A stretch of 14,352 bases of DNA from JBFEYJ01 sp041546305 (GCA_041546305.1 JBFEWO010000063.1:1-14352); one strand, 5' to 3'. Positions 6,514 to 13,171 are shown, numbered from the stretch's first letter. Translations and numbers: made by a program. Notes: generated by a model from the sequence alone, not told the origin.

Positions 6514-6541
6514 TTGTCAATGCGGCCGATAGGTTTACCAT
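6514..6541 (+). promoter_or_regulatory. Likely yicC promoter
   Basis: TTGTCA (6514-6519) and TACCAT (6536-6541) stand 16 bases apart, five and four of six matches to the sigma-70 consensus, with a start expected near 6549 and a leader of about 33 bases. The opposite strand reads a perfect TTGACA at 6520-6515, but no good -10 follows it toward the kinase. Confidence 0.45.
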
Positions 6542-6581
6542 GGAAGCCCAATCATAACAACCAACGTTGGCGAGAGTACCC

Positions 6582-7448
6582 ATGATTCGAAGTATGACAG
6601 CCTTTGCCCGCCAGGAGGTCCAGGGGGAGTGGGGAGCACTGCAGCTGGAGCTGCGCTCGGTCAACCACCGCTATCTCGAGGTGAATCCGCGTTTGCCCGA
6701 GGAGCTGCGTCTGCTGGAACCGAAGATCCGCGAGCGTATTGGCAAGTCGCTCGGGCGCGGCAAGGTCGACTGCACCCTGCGTTACCAGGCCCCCCGTGAG
6801 CTGGCCGGTGAGCTGGCGGTCAATATGGAACTGGTGAAGAAGCTCGCTCATGCCAGCCGGGAGGTTGATGGCCAGATTTACAACCCGGCGCCAGTGAACT
6901 CTCTGGATGTCTTGCGTTGGCCAGGGGTGCTGGAAAGTGCCTCCGTCGATGAAAGCCAGCTGCAGAGTGAGGCATTGGCTCTGCTGGAGAAGGCACTGTC
7001 GGAGCTGAATGACAATCGTTGCCGGGAGGGCGAAACCCTCCGGCAGATCATCCTGCAACGCTGTGACAGTGCCGCTGACGTGGTGACCGGGGTACGAAAG
7101 CGGCTCCCCGAGGTGCTGGCCGGTCTGCGCCGGCGCTTGCAGGAGCGCCTGGCCGAACTGCGGCAGGAGCTCGATGAGGGGCGTCTGGAACAGGAGATGG
7201 TGCTGCTGGCGCAAAAGCTCGATGTGGACGAGGAGATGGACCGGCTGGAGACACACCTCACCGAGGTGCGCCAGGTGTTCGAGCGCAACGAGCCGGTGGG
7301 GCGTCGCCTCGACTTCCTGATGCAGGAACTCAACCGCGAGGCCAACACCCTGGGCTCCAAATCGGCCGACAGTGAGACCACCAAGGCCTCGGTGGAGTTG
7401 AAGGTGTTGTTCGAGCAGATGCGCGAGCAGATCCAGAACATCGAATAA
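6582..7448 (+). CDS. yicC: YicC-family endoribonuclease
   Basis: The protein has 288 residues, the family's usual size. YicC/YloC proteins have been shown to be metal-dependent endoribonucleases, and E. coli YicC affects small RNA decay. The start at 6582 gives MIRSMTAFARQE, the hallmark N-terminus; the frame is open five codons further, but that start would disagree with the family. The N-terminal domain runs to about residue 155 (GEWGALQLELRSVNHRYLEVNPRLPE, then a GRGKVDCTLRYQ strand). The C-terminal DUF1732 domain ends in GRRLDFLMQELNREANTLGSKS and VELKVLFEQMREQIQNIE. A helical, Arg/Glu-rich stretch lies between. gmk follows after 46 bases, as in many gammaproteobacteria, probably on the same transcript. 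Confidence 0.95.
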   Translation: MIRSMTAFARQEVQGEWGALQLELRSVNHRYLEVNPRLPEELRLLEPKIRERIGKSLGRGKVDCTLRYQAPRELAGELAVNMELVKKLAHASREVDGQIYNPAPVNSLDVLRWPGVLESASVDESQLQSEALALLEKALSELNDNRCREGETLRQIILQRCDSAADVVTGVRKRLPEVLAGLRRRLQERLAELRQELDEGRLEQEMVLLAQKLDVDEEMDRLETHLTEVRQVFERNEPVGRRLDFLMQELNREANTLGSKSADSETTKASVELKVLFEQMREQIQNIE

Positions 7449-7494
7449 CCGGCAGGTTCACCCTTGCGGTGAAATCGTTTTTCAGGAGTAGAAC

Positions 7495-8118
7495 ATGGCT
7501 AACAAGGGACAGGGTACCCTGTACATCATCTCCGCCCCCTCCGGGGCGGGCAAGACCAGCCTGGTCAAGGCGTTGCTGGAGAGCACCGATGACATCATGG
7601 TGTCGGTTTCGCACACCACGCGCGGCATGCGCCCGGGGGAAGTAGATGGTCGGGATTATCACTTCACCGAGGTTGACACCTTCCGTAGCATGATCGCGGA
7701 CAACGCCTTTTTGGAGCATGCCGAGGTGTTCGGCAACTTCTATGGCACCTCCCGTTCCAGTGCCCTGGACATGATGGCGCAGGGGGTGGATGTGATCCTG
7801 GAGATCGACTGGCAGGGGGCACAGCAGGTGCGCCAGAAAATGCCCGAAGCTGTCAGTATCTTCATCTTACCGCCCTCGCGTGAGGAGCTGGAGCGGCGTC
7901 TGCGCGGTCGTGGCACCGACAGCGATGAGGTGATCGCCCGTCGCCTGGGCGAGGCGGTGACCGAGATGGGTCACTACCGCGAATTCGACTATCTGGTGTT
8001 CAATGATGAATTCGATACGGCACTGGCCCAGCTGCGCGCTGTGGTCATCGCACGGCGACAGCGGGCTGAGGTGCAAATACCGGCCAATCAAGCCACGCTG
8101 GACGCACTGCTGGCGTGA
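7495..8118 (+). CDS. gmk: Guanylate kinase
   Basis: The protein has 207 residues, typical for Gmk. It makes GDP from GMP and ATP, feeding GTP, dGTP and (p)ppGpp synthesis. The P-loop is SAPSGAGKTS with K20. SVSHTTRG and YHFTEVDTF form the GMP-binding region, followed by EHAEVFGNFYGTS, then VILEIDWQGAQQVR, IFILPPS, and the lid arginines in RLRGRGTDSDEVIARR. The start at 7495 has AGGAG in the right place. It follows yicC and precedes a 335-base gene-free stretch, after which rpoZ has its own promoter. Confidence 0.97.
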   Translation: MANKGQGTLYIISAPSGAGKTSLVKALLESTDDIMVSVSHTTRGMRPGEVDGRDYHFTEVDTFRSMIADNAFLEHAEVFGNFYGTSRSSALDMMAQGVDVILEIDWQGAQQVRQKMPEAVSIFILPPSREELERRLRGRGTDSDEVIARRLGEAVTEMGHYREFDYLVFNDEFDTALAQLRAVVIARRQRAEVQIPANQATLDALLA

Positions 8119-8128
8119 GGTCAAAGCA

Positions 8129-8148
8129 GTTCAAAGTTCAAGGTTCAT
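8129..8148 (-). repeat. Inverted partial copies of the heptamer
   Basis: Three heptamer-like units on the opposite strand sense (GTTCAAA, GTTCAAG, GTTCAT-) lie just after gmk. Over 19 bases (8129-8147) they are complementary to the downstream CTTGAAC array at 18 positions, so the transcript could fold into a long hairpin in several registers. Confidence 0.75.
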
Positions 8149-8181
8149 AGTTTTAAGGAGGAGCATTCTCTCCCCAGGTGT

Positions 8182-8195
8182 CCTGAACCCTGAAC
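8182..8195 (+). repeat. Two CCTGAAC heptamers
   Basis: Two tandem copies of CCTGAAC, one base different from the main unit CTTGAAC, lie about 50 bases before the array. They look like diverged relics of the same repeat. A short GCGCT-CAT-AGCGC hairpin follows at 8197-8209. Confidence 0.65.
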
Positions 8196-8242
8196 CGCGC
8201 TCATAGCGCTCGCTTCAGACTGCACCCGGCCGCAACCTTTTG

Positions 8243-8319
8243 CTTGAACCTTGAACCTTGAACCTTGAACCTTGAACCTTGAACCTTGAACCTTGAACCT
8301 TGAACCTTGAACCTTGAAC
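8243..8319 (+). repeat. Heptamer tandem array, (CTTGAAC) x 11
   Basis: Eleven exact, unspaced copies of the heptamer CTTGAAC fill 77 bases with no mismatch. An exact array of this length suggests recent slippage or gene conversion, and copy number should vary among strains. There are no spacers, so it is not CRISPR. It ends 73 bases before the -35 box of rpoZ, outside the promoter itself. Confidence 0.97.
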
Positions 8320-8322
8320 TCA

Positions 8323-8347
8323 TGTAGGAACGGCTTCCAGCCGCAAT
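8323..8347 (+). repeat. REP-like palindromic element
   Basis: GTAG (8324-8327) is followed after three bases by CGGCT-TCC-AGCCG (8331-8343). A GTAG head in front of a small GC palindrome is the mark of REP elements in Pseudomonas, Xanthomonas and their relatives, which are moved by RAYT (TnpA-REP) transposases. Only one copy is in the window, so genome-wide repetition is inferred. Confidence 0.6.
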
Positions 8348-8392
8348 AGTTCTACAATAAACACAAATCGCAGCAAGTTGCCGTTACTGTCT

Positions 8393-8420
8393 TTGACCTT
8401 GAATGGCTTTTGCGTAGAAT
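8393..8420 (+). promoter_or_regulatory. rpoZ promoter, sigma-70 type
   Basis: TTGACC (8393-8398) and TAGAAT (8415-8420) are 16 bases apart, each with five of six consensus matches. The start should lie near 8427, giving a leader of about 27 bases that contains GGAG seven bases before the rpoZ ATG. It probably drives spoT as well. Confidence 0.7.
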
Positions 8421-8453
8421 ACCCGGTTCCTTAACGCATAGCGGAGTAAGAAT

Positions 8454-8714
8454 ATGGCGCGTGTTACTGTCGAAGATTGTCTGGAAAACGTCGACAACCG
8501 TTTCCAACTGGTGCTGGTTGCCACCAAGCGTGCCCGTCAGCTCGCCAACGGTCGGGATGCCATGGTCGAGTGGGAAAAAGACAAGCCCACCGTGGTTGCC
8601 CTGCGTGAGATCGCCGAAGGTTACGTTACCCGTACCATCCTTGAAGAAGTCGCTGCCCCCGAGTCGTTTGAGCCGGTAACGAGCGAGGCCGAAGTTAGCG
8701 GGGAGCTCGGCTAA
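8454..8714 (+). CDS. rpoZ: RNA polymerase omega subunit
   Basis: The protein has 86 residues, close to the usual 80-91. Omega binds the beta-prime subunit, helps polymerase assembly and forms part of one (p)ppGpp site in E. coli. The N-terminus MARVTVEDCLENVDNRFQL is diagnostic, followed by VLVATKRARQLANG and the KPTVVALREIAEG helix; the acidic C-terminal tail varies in this family. The ATG at 8454 has GGAG upstream. spoT starts 29 bases after its stop, the standard rpoZ-spoT pair, so a ppGpp enzyme and the ppGpp-responsive subunit are made together. Confidence 0.97.
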   Translation: MARVTVEDCLENVDNRFQLVLVATKRARQLANGRDAMVEWEKDKPTVVALREIAEGYVTRTILEEVAAPESFEPVTSEAEVSGELG

Positions 8715-8743
8715 ATCCAAGCCTCCGGCATGGAGCAGAGTGC

Positions 8744-10852
8744 GTGTTCCTGATCAGCGATCTCTGCGCCATGCTTGAGGAGTACCTCGAGCCGGAAAAG
8801 GTCCAGGAGGTCTACCGCGCCTACCTGTTCGGTGCCGAGGCCCACCAGGGGCAGCGCCGCCTGAGCGGCGAGCCCTACATCTATCACCCCCTTGCGGTTG
8901 CCCGCATCCTGGCCGAGATGCGCCTCGATCATCAGACCCTCGTGGCGGCCATCCTGCATGATGTCATCGAGGACACCGAAACCGCCAAAGAGCAGCTAGC
9001 CGAACTGTTCGGTGCCGAGGTGGCCGAACTGGTCGACGGGGTGAGCAAACTCACCCATATCGAATTCGAGACCAAGGCCGAGGCCCAGGCGGAGAACTTC
9101 CGCAAGATGATGCTGGCGATGGTGCAGGATATCCGCGTCATCCTGATCAAGCTGGCCGATCGGCTGCACAATATGCGCACCCTCGGGGTCATGCGCCCGG
9201 ACAAGAAGCGGCGCATCGCCAAGGAGACGCTGGAGATCTACGTCCCCATCGCCACCCGTCTCGGCCTCAACCGCATTCGCCTGGAACTGGAGGACCTCGG
9301 TTTTTCAGCTTACTACCCGGTTCGTGCCCGAGTACTGGGCGAGGCGATGAAGAAGGCGCGCGGGAACCGGCGTGAGGTGGTGCAGAAGATCCTCGCCTCG
9401 ATCGAGGAACGGCTGCGCCAGGAGGGGCTGCCGGGGGAGGTCAGTGGCCGGGAAAAACATCTCTACAGCATCTATCTCAAGATGCGCAACAAACACCTGG
9501 CCTTCTCTGATGTGATGGATGTGTTTGCCTTCCGTATCGTGGTGGACAAGGTCGATACCTGCTACCGGGTGCTCGGTGCCATCCACAATCTGTACAAGCC
9601 GGTACCGGGGAAATTCAAGGACTACATCGCCATTCCCAAGGCCAATGGCTATCAGTCGCTGCACACCGCGCTGCTCACCTCCTACGGTTTTCCCATCGAG
9701 GTGCAGATCCGCACCAGGGACATGGATCTTGTTGCCGAGGCGGGTATCGCCTCGCACTGGAGCTACAAAAGCGACAGTGATTCGAACAGCATCGCCCACA
9801 TCCGTGCCCGCGAGTGGCTGAAAAACCTGCTGGAACTGCAACAGCGGGCCGGGGACTCGCTGGAGTTTCTGGAAAACGTTAAGGTCGATCTGTTTCCCGA
9901 CGAGGTTTACGTCTTTACCCCCACCGGCGATATTCTGGAATTACCCCGAGGCGCCACGGCGGTGGACTTCGCCTACGCGGTGCATACCGATGTGGGTAAT
10001 AGCTGCGTCGCCGCCAAGGTCAACCGCCGCCTGGTGCCGCTGCATACCGAGCTTCGCAACGGCGATGCGGTGGAGGTCATCACTTCACCGGGCGCCGAAC
10101 CTAACCCCGCCTGGCTGAATTTCGTGGTGACCGGCAAGGCCCGCGCCACCATCCGCAGCTACCTGAAAAATCTCAAGGAGGAGGAATCCGTGGCGCTGGG
10201 CCGGCGCCTGCTCAATCGTGCGCTGGCCGATTTCGATATTTCGCTGGAACGGGTCAGCGAGACACGACTCAACCGCTTGCTCGAAGAGTACGGCATGGAG
10301 CAGTTGGAGAGTTTGCTGGGGCAGATCGGTTTGGGGAATCGCATGGCCCCATTGGTGGCCCGAGCCCTCTATGAGGATGGGGAGAGAGTCTCCCGCAGCG
10401 AGATGAACGGCACACGGCCACTGGTGATCAAGGGCACCGAGGGCACGGTAGTGCAGTTCGCCAAGTGCTGCCGTCCGATCCCCGGCGATCCCATCCTCGG
10501 GCTCATCACCTCCGGCCGCGGCATCGTGATCCATACCCAGGACTGCAAGAACGTGGCCGAGTTTCGCAAACACCCGGAAAAGTGGATCGATGTGCAGTGG
10601 GAGGATGGCGTCGAAGGGGAATTCCCTGTTGACCTGCGTATTGAGGTGCGGAACCAGCGAGGTGTGCTGGCCACGGTCGCCGCCGGGGTGGCCGCCACCC
10701 AGGCCAATATCGACAACATCAGCCTCGATGAGCGAGACGGTCAACACACCACCATCAATCTGACGGTATCGGTGACCGGCCGGCGCCACCTAGCACGCAT
10801 TCTGCGCCGCCTGCGTACTATCGAGCAGGTGCTGCGCATCATTCGTAAATAG
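8744..10852 (+). CDS. spoT: Bifunctional (p)ppGpp synthetase/hydrolase SpoT
   Basis: The protein has 702 residues, the same length as E. coli SpoT. It makes and degrades (p)ppGpp in response to nutrient stress. The start is the GTG at 8744, with GGAG eight bases upstream; it gives MFLISDLCAMLEEYL, which lines up with the E. coli N-terminus, whereas the ATG at 8771 would cut it. The hydrolase HD domain has H48, H72-D73 (LHDVIEDT) and LADRLHNMR. The synthetase domain has D259 (MDVFAFR), the G-loop region YIAIPKANGYQSLHT and E319 (EVQIRT), so both activities look intact. The RxKD motif reads KFKD (290-293), a conservative change. TGS (about 386-446), a helical/zinc-finger-like region with FAKCCRPIPGD, and an ACT domain (about 625-702) follow. 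The ridA or recG gene often found next is absent. Confidence 0.97.
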   Translation: MFLISDLCAMLEEYLEPEKVQEVYRAYLFGAEAHQGQRRLSGEPYIYHPLAVARILAEMRLDHQTLVAAILHDVIEDTETAKEQLAELFGAEVAELVDGVSKLTHIEFETKAEAQAENFRKMMLAMVQDIRVILIKLADRLHNMRTLGVMRPDKKRRIAKETLEIYVPIATRLGLNRIRLELEDLGFSAYYPVRARVLGEAMKKARGNRREVVQKILASIEERLRQEGLPGEVSGREKHLYSIYLKMRNKHLAFSDVMDVFAFRIVVDKVDTCYRVLGAIHNLYKPVPGKFKDYIAIPKANGYQSLHTALLTSYGFPIEVQIRTRDMDLVAEAGIASHWSYKSDSDSNSIAHIRAREWLKNLLELQQRAGDSLEFLENVKVDLFPDEVYVFTPTGDILELPRGATAVDFAYAVHTDVGNSCVAAKVNRRLVPLHTELRNGDAVEVITSPGAEPNPAWLNFVVTGKARATIRSYLKNLKEEESVALGRRLLNRALADFDISLERVSETRLNRLLEEYGMEQLESLLGQIGLGNRMAPLVARALYEDGERVSRSEMNGTRPLVIKGTEGTVVQFAKCCRPIPGDPILGLITSGRGIVIHTQDCKNVAEFRKHPEKWIDVQWEDGVEGEFPVDLRIEVRNQRGVLATVAAGVAATQANIDNISLDERDGQHTTINLTVSVTGRRHLARILRRLRTIEQVLRIIRK

Positions 10853-10986
10853 CCTTCTCCCACTTGCTCCATTCAATTCAATGAATGCTTCATTTCCGAG
10901 GCAAAGACACCGATAGCACCTCCAGGGACTTTTGTCTGTTGACGCAAGATACCCAGGTGGAGTGGGGGGAGTGTTGCTCATTCGAT

Positions 10987-11007
10987 GGTGTCAAATTTTT
11001 TAACACC
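10987..11007. terminator. AT-rich inverted repeat between spoT and the AraC gene
   Basis: Arms GGTGTCAAA (10987-10995) and TTTAACACC (10999-11007) match at eight of nine positions around a TTT centre. The repeat touches the stop codon of the AraC gene and lies between converging genes. A run of six T is on the plus strand inside the repeat, so it could terminate in one or both directions, but the stem is weak. Confidence 0.35.
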
Positions 11008-11912
11008 TAGCTGTTTCTATATTTCCCAGGTGATAATCCCACTGTGCGTTTGAAGGCGCGGTTAAAGGCCCCATCGGTTTCGTAACCGACACGCTGGGCA
11101 ATTTCGATCAAAGCCAGCTCGCTTTGGCGCAAGAGGGTTTTTGCGCGATAGATGCGCCAGCGGCTCAGGTAGTTGAGGGGGGTGTCGCCGACGATGGTTT
11201 TGAAGCGCTGGGCAAATGCCGAGCGTGACATGCCGGCGATAGCGGCAAGGGAGTTTACTGTCCAGGAGCGATCGATTTCGGCATGCATTGCCCGCAACGC
11301 GAGACCCAGGCGGCGATCAGTGAACGCGGACAGCCAGCCATGATTTTGGCAGTCGTCGGAAGTGCAATAGGCGCGCACCGCCTGCATGAACAAAACATCC
11401 GCGAGCCGGTTCACCACCAACCGCGCCCCCATGGACTGCTCCGTGGTTTCCATGGCGATCAGTTGCAGGGTTGCCTGCAACAGACGTGAGCGTTGACTGT
11501 CCATGCGAATGTGTAGCACCGAGGGGAGCAGTGGCAGCAGTGGCTCGCCGCCGGAGGAGTCGAAGGCAAAACGTCCGGCAACGATCTCGGTGAGTGCACC
11601 ATCACCACCGGCGGTTACCATGTTACCGGCGTGTTCGTGAAATACCTCGTTACAGGCCTGCAGATCGCGGCCCAATTCATCCTGCAGCTGGAATTTCGCT
11701 TCACCCTTGACGATGAAACAGTCCCCGCCGGTCAATGCAATGGGCTGCGGCAGATCGGCCGCACTTAGCCAGCAATGGCCACGTACGACAATCGCATAAC
11801 GGGCGTTGGGGCTGGTATCAAAAGCGATCCCCCATGGTGCCTTGGCCTGCAGCCGTGCGTAGAGCGCGCTTTCGATGTGCATCGCTGTAAAGATATCTTC
11901 CAGTGGGTCCAT
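11007..11912 (-). CDS. AraC-family regulator with cupin-type sensor domain
   Basis: The protein has 301 residues. The N-terminal part fits the AraC cupin_6 sensor: MDPLEDIFTAMHIES, then WGIAFDTSPNARYAIVVRGHCWL, ALTGGDCFIVKG, and LPLLPSVLHIR; this is the common MDPLSD-type N-terminus, which supports the start at 11912 even though GGAGG is only three bases away. The C-terminal 88 residues carry two helix-turn-helix units, LAAIAGMSRSAFAQRFKTIV at about 222-241 and LIEIAQRVGYETDGAFNRAFKR at about 268-289, ending GLSPGKYR. Regulators of this type usually act on a neighbouring divergent oxidoreductase gene, and here a dehydrogenase remnant and an SDR gene lie divergently. The ligand is unknown. Confidence 0.93.
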   Translation of the reverse strand: MDPLEDIFTAMHIESALYARLQAKAPWGIAFDTSPNARYAIVVRGHCWLSAADLPQPIALTGGDCFIVKGEAKFQLQDELGRDLQACNEVFHEHAGNMVTAGGDGALTEIVAGRFAFDSSGGEPLLPLLPSVLHIRMDSQRSRLLQATLQLIAMETTEQSMGARLVVNRLADVLFMQAVRAYCTSDDCQNHGWLSAFTDRRLGLALRAMHAEIDRSWTVNSLAAIAGMSRSAFAQRFKTIVGDTPLNYLSRWRIYRAKTLLRQSELALIEIAQRVGYETDGAFNRAFKRTVGLSPGKYRNS

Positions 11913-12026
11913 ATGCCTCCATCAAAATTGGACGAACAGGTAAAAATTGTGGACTTTACGCCATTTATCGTATCAGTTTTCAAACTAGCATGTGTGCGAT
12001 ATTGACACGAGCTAGGAGTCGTTACC
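11913..12026. promoter_or_regulatory. Divergent control region of the AraC gene and the dehydrogenase remnant
   Basis: This 114-base AT-rich gap separates two divergent starts. Toward the AraC gene the minus strand has TTGAAA (11983-11978) and TAAAGT (11958-11953), 19 bases apart. Toward the remnant I see no clear promoter. AGGAG (12014-12018) is a good ribosome site for the ATG at 12027. Operators of the AraC protein would be expected here but I cannot define them. Confidence 0.35.
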
Positions 12027-12146
12027 ATGCAGACCTACCGTCTTGAACATCGCTTGGCGCCCCGGCAAAGGGCGAATAAGGCAAAGGAAGCGTGGGGCCA
12101 CTTAGACAGCCGGCGTCATTTAGGCAAGGTGGTAATCCGTAATTGA
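12027..12146 (+). pseudogene. Remnant of an MDR (zinc-type) dehydrogenase, large in-frame internal loss
   Basis: A 39-codon frame runs from an ATG with AGGAG eight bases upstream to TGA at 12144. It begins MQTYRLEH, like the first strand of zinc-type alcohol dehydrogenases and quinone oxidoreductases (M-x-Y-R-L pattern), and ends AKEAWGHLDSRRHLGKVVIRN, like their very last residues (helix with A..A...L, then G-K-V-V-I). The roughly 290 residues between, with the catalytic and Rossmann domains, are absent. The join lies around residues 9-16. An inverted repeat, ATTGATC and GATCAAT (12142-12166), starts at the stop and may be the old terminator. It is divergent from the AraC gene, as a target gene would be. 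It could still be expressed as a short peptide, but no enzyme activity is possible. Confidence 0.6.
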
Positions 12147-12166
12147 TCAGGGTGTGGGAGATCAAT
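12142..12166. repeat. Inverted repeat at the end of the remnant
   Basis: ATTGATC (12142-12148) and GATCAAT (12160-12166) are perfect seven-base arms around an 11-base loop. The left arm contains the TGA of the dehydrogenase remnant. It could be a weak terminator or a binding site in front of the SDR gene, 31 bases upstream of its start. Confidence 0.5.
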
Positions 12167-12196
12167 CCATCGCAGCACAAAATGTAAGGATTGTGG

Positions 12197-13036
12197 ATGA
12201 AGAAAATAGCGATTACCGGAGTGACTTCCGGATTTGGTGTCAGCTGGTTATATCAGCTTGATAAAGCGGAAAATGTTGTCTTTTTTGTGTTAGCAAGAGA
12301 CGAAGCAAAATTCAAGCAAATGGTGCTGCAAAAACCATTGCGAAATTCAGTGCACTTTATTCACTGTGATCTTTCTTCGTTAGAGTCGGTTTGCCTTGCC
12401 GCCGAAGGGGTAAAAAGACTTACCGGTTCTATCGATGTTCTTGTTAATAACGCTGGAGTATGGGCGGGAGATGATTTCCATGAGACGGAAGATGGCGTGG
12501 AACTAACGCTGGCCGTTAATCACCTGGCACCATTTGTTCTGACGGGCAAGTTGATGGGCTTGCTTGAAAAGTCAGCTGCCCCCCGCATTGTCAATACCGC
12601 ATCGTTCAGGCATTCCGATGCCAAGGTTGATTTTGAAGACATCGAGCTGAGAAAGGGTTTTAGTGCTGAACAGGCCTACTGCAATAGCAAGTTGTACAGC
12701 ATTTTGTTTACCAGAAAACTTGCCCATCTTACCAAAGAGAAGGGAATCTCGGTGAACTGCTTCGATCCGGGGATTGTGGATACACCCATGTTGCGGCAGG
12801 CCTTCCCCAAAAAACTCCTACCGATCTATCCACTGATCAGTCGTTATGTTGCACGCACACCTGATAAAGGTGCAGAGACCGGTGTTTACCTTTCGATATC
12901 TCCTTTATGCAAGGATTTTTCTGGAGAGTATTTTAAAGACGCCCGGGTAAAGCGGCCGAAGAAACTGGCGAAGGATGATGGCTTGGCCGATTGGCTGTGG
13001 GAAGAAAGTGTGCGACTAACCAGTTTTGATTATTGA
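12197..13036 (+). CDS. Short-chain dehydrogenase/reductase, retinol-dehydrogenase-like
   Basis: The protein has 279 residues from the ATG at 12197, chosen because AAGGA stands six bases upstream; an in-frame TTG two codons earlier is less likely. It is a classical SDR: cofactor motif TGVTSGFG at 7-14, R34 after the second strand (favouring NADP), D58 in CDLSS, NNAG at 84-87, catalytic S136, and Y161-x3-K165 (YCNSK). The long S-to-Y spacing and the C-terminal PGIVDTP are typical of the retinol dehydrogenase/WWOX-like group. The substrate cannot be read from the sequence. The gene is AT-richer than its neighbours: 22 G+C of 60 at 12241-12300 against 40 of 60 at 9361-9420 in spoT. This suggests it came by transfer. 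It lacks an obvious promoter of its own and may depend on the one before the remnant. Confidence 0.93.
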   Translation: MKKIAITGVTSGFGVSWLYQLDKAENVVFFVLARDEAKFKQMVLQKPLRNSVHFIHCDLSSLESVCLAAEGVKRLTGSIDVLVNNAGVWAGDDFHETEDGVELTLAVNHLAPFVLTGKLMGLLEKSAAPRIVNTASFRHSDAKVDFEDIELRKGFSAEQAYCNSKLYSILFTRKLAHLTKEKGISVNCFDPGIVDTPMLRQAFPKKLLPIYPLISRYVARTPDKGAETGVYLSISPLCKDFSGEYFKDARVKRPKKLAKDDGLADWLWEESVRLTSFDY

Positions 13037-13078
13037 ATTGTCTCTGGCGGTGGTCAGTGAAGAATAGTACTGCCTTAT

Positions 13079-13105
13079 CCGTCGGTTACTTCAATAAACC
13101 GGCGG
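13079..13105. repeat. Hairpin after the SDR gene
   Basis: CCGTCGGTT (13079-13087) and AACCGGCGG (13097-13105) pair over nine positions with one G-U, around a nine-base loop. It lies 42 bases after the SDR stop. No T-run follows, so if it ends the SDR transcript it does so poorly. Confidence 0.55.
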
Positions 13106-13118
13106 AGTGGGTAATGAC

Positions 13119-13171
13119 CCTGAGTTGTCATGGGGGGCCGCTAATTCATGCACTTGACGCGACAACTCAGG
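13119..13171. repeat. Perfect 11-base inverted repeat with a 31-base loop
   Basis: CCTGAGTTGTC (13119-13129) and GACAACTCAGG (13161-13171) are exact reverse complements. The right arm includes the stop codon of the esterase gene. Placed between converging genes it could serve as a terminator, but the long loop and absence of a T-run make other roles, such as an RNA-stabilising fold or a protein site, equally possible. Confidence 0.8.

Larger units (their letters stand above)
8119..8453. other. Gene-free stretch between gmk and rpoZ
   Basis: These 335 bases hold no credible gene. In order they contain three degenerate GTTCAAG heptamers (from 8129), two CCTGAAC heptamers (8182-8195), a GCGCT-CAT-AGCGC hairpin (8197-8209), eleven exact CTTGAAC heptamers (8243-8319), a REP-like palindrome (8323-8347) and the rpoZ promoter (8393-8420). 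No clear intrinsic terminator for gmk is seen, though the hairpins may serve. Confidence 0.8.

Noticed and set aside
6552..7256. Minus-strand frame of 234 codons opposite yicC
   Set aside because: yicC on the plus strand is full length and well conserved; the opposite frame is Leu/Gln-rich with no family features.
8243..8319. CRISPR array
   Set aside because: The seven-base units abut with no spacers, and no cas gene is present.
10085..10789. Minus-strand frame of 234 codons opposite the 3' part of spoT
   Set aside because: spoT is intact through its ACT domain here, and the opposite frame has no ribosome site or motif.
10790..10981. Minus-strand frame of 63 codons across the spoT end
   Set aside because: It overlaps the spoT end by about 60 bases, has no good ribosome site and no recognisable sequence.
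12191..12196. TTG start two codons before the SDR ATG
   Set aside because: The AAGGA site is directly adjacent to the TTG but six bases from the ATG at 12197, which also gives the expected MKKIAITG start.
13079..13171. Integron attC site
   Set aside because: The hairpins lack the paired GTTRRRY and RYYYAAC core sites and no integrase gene is in view.
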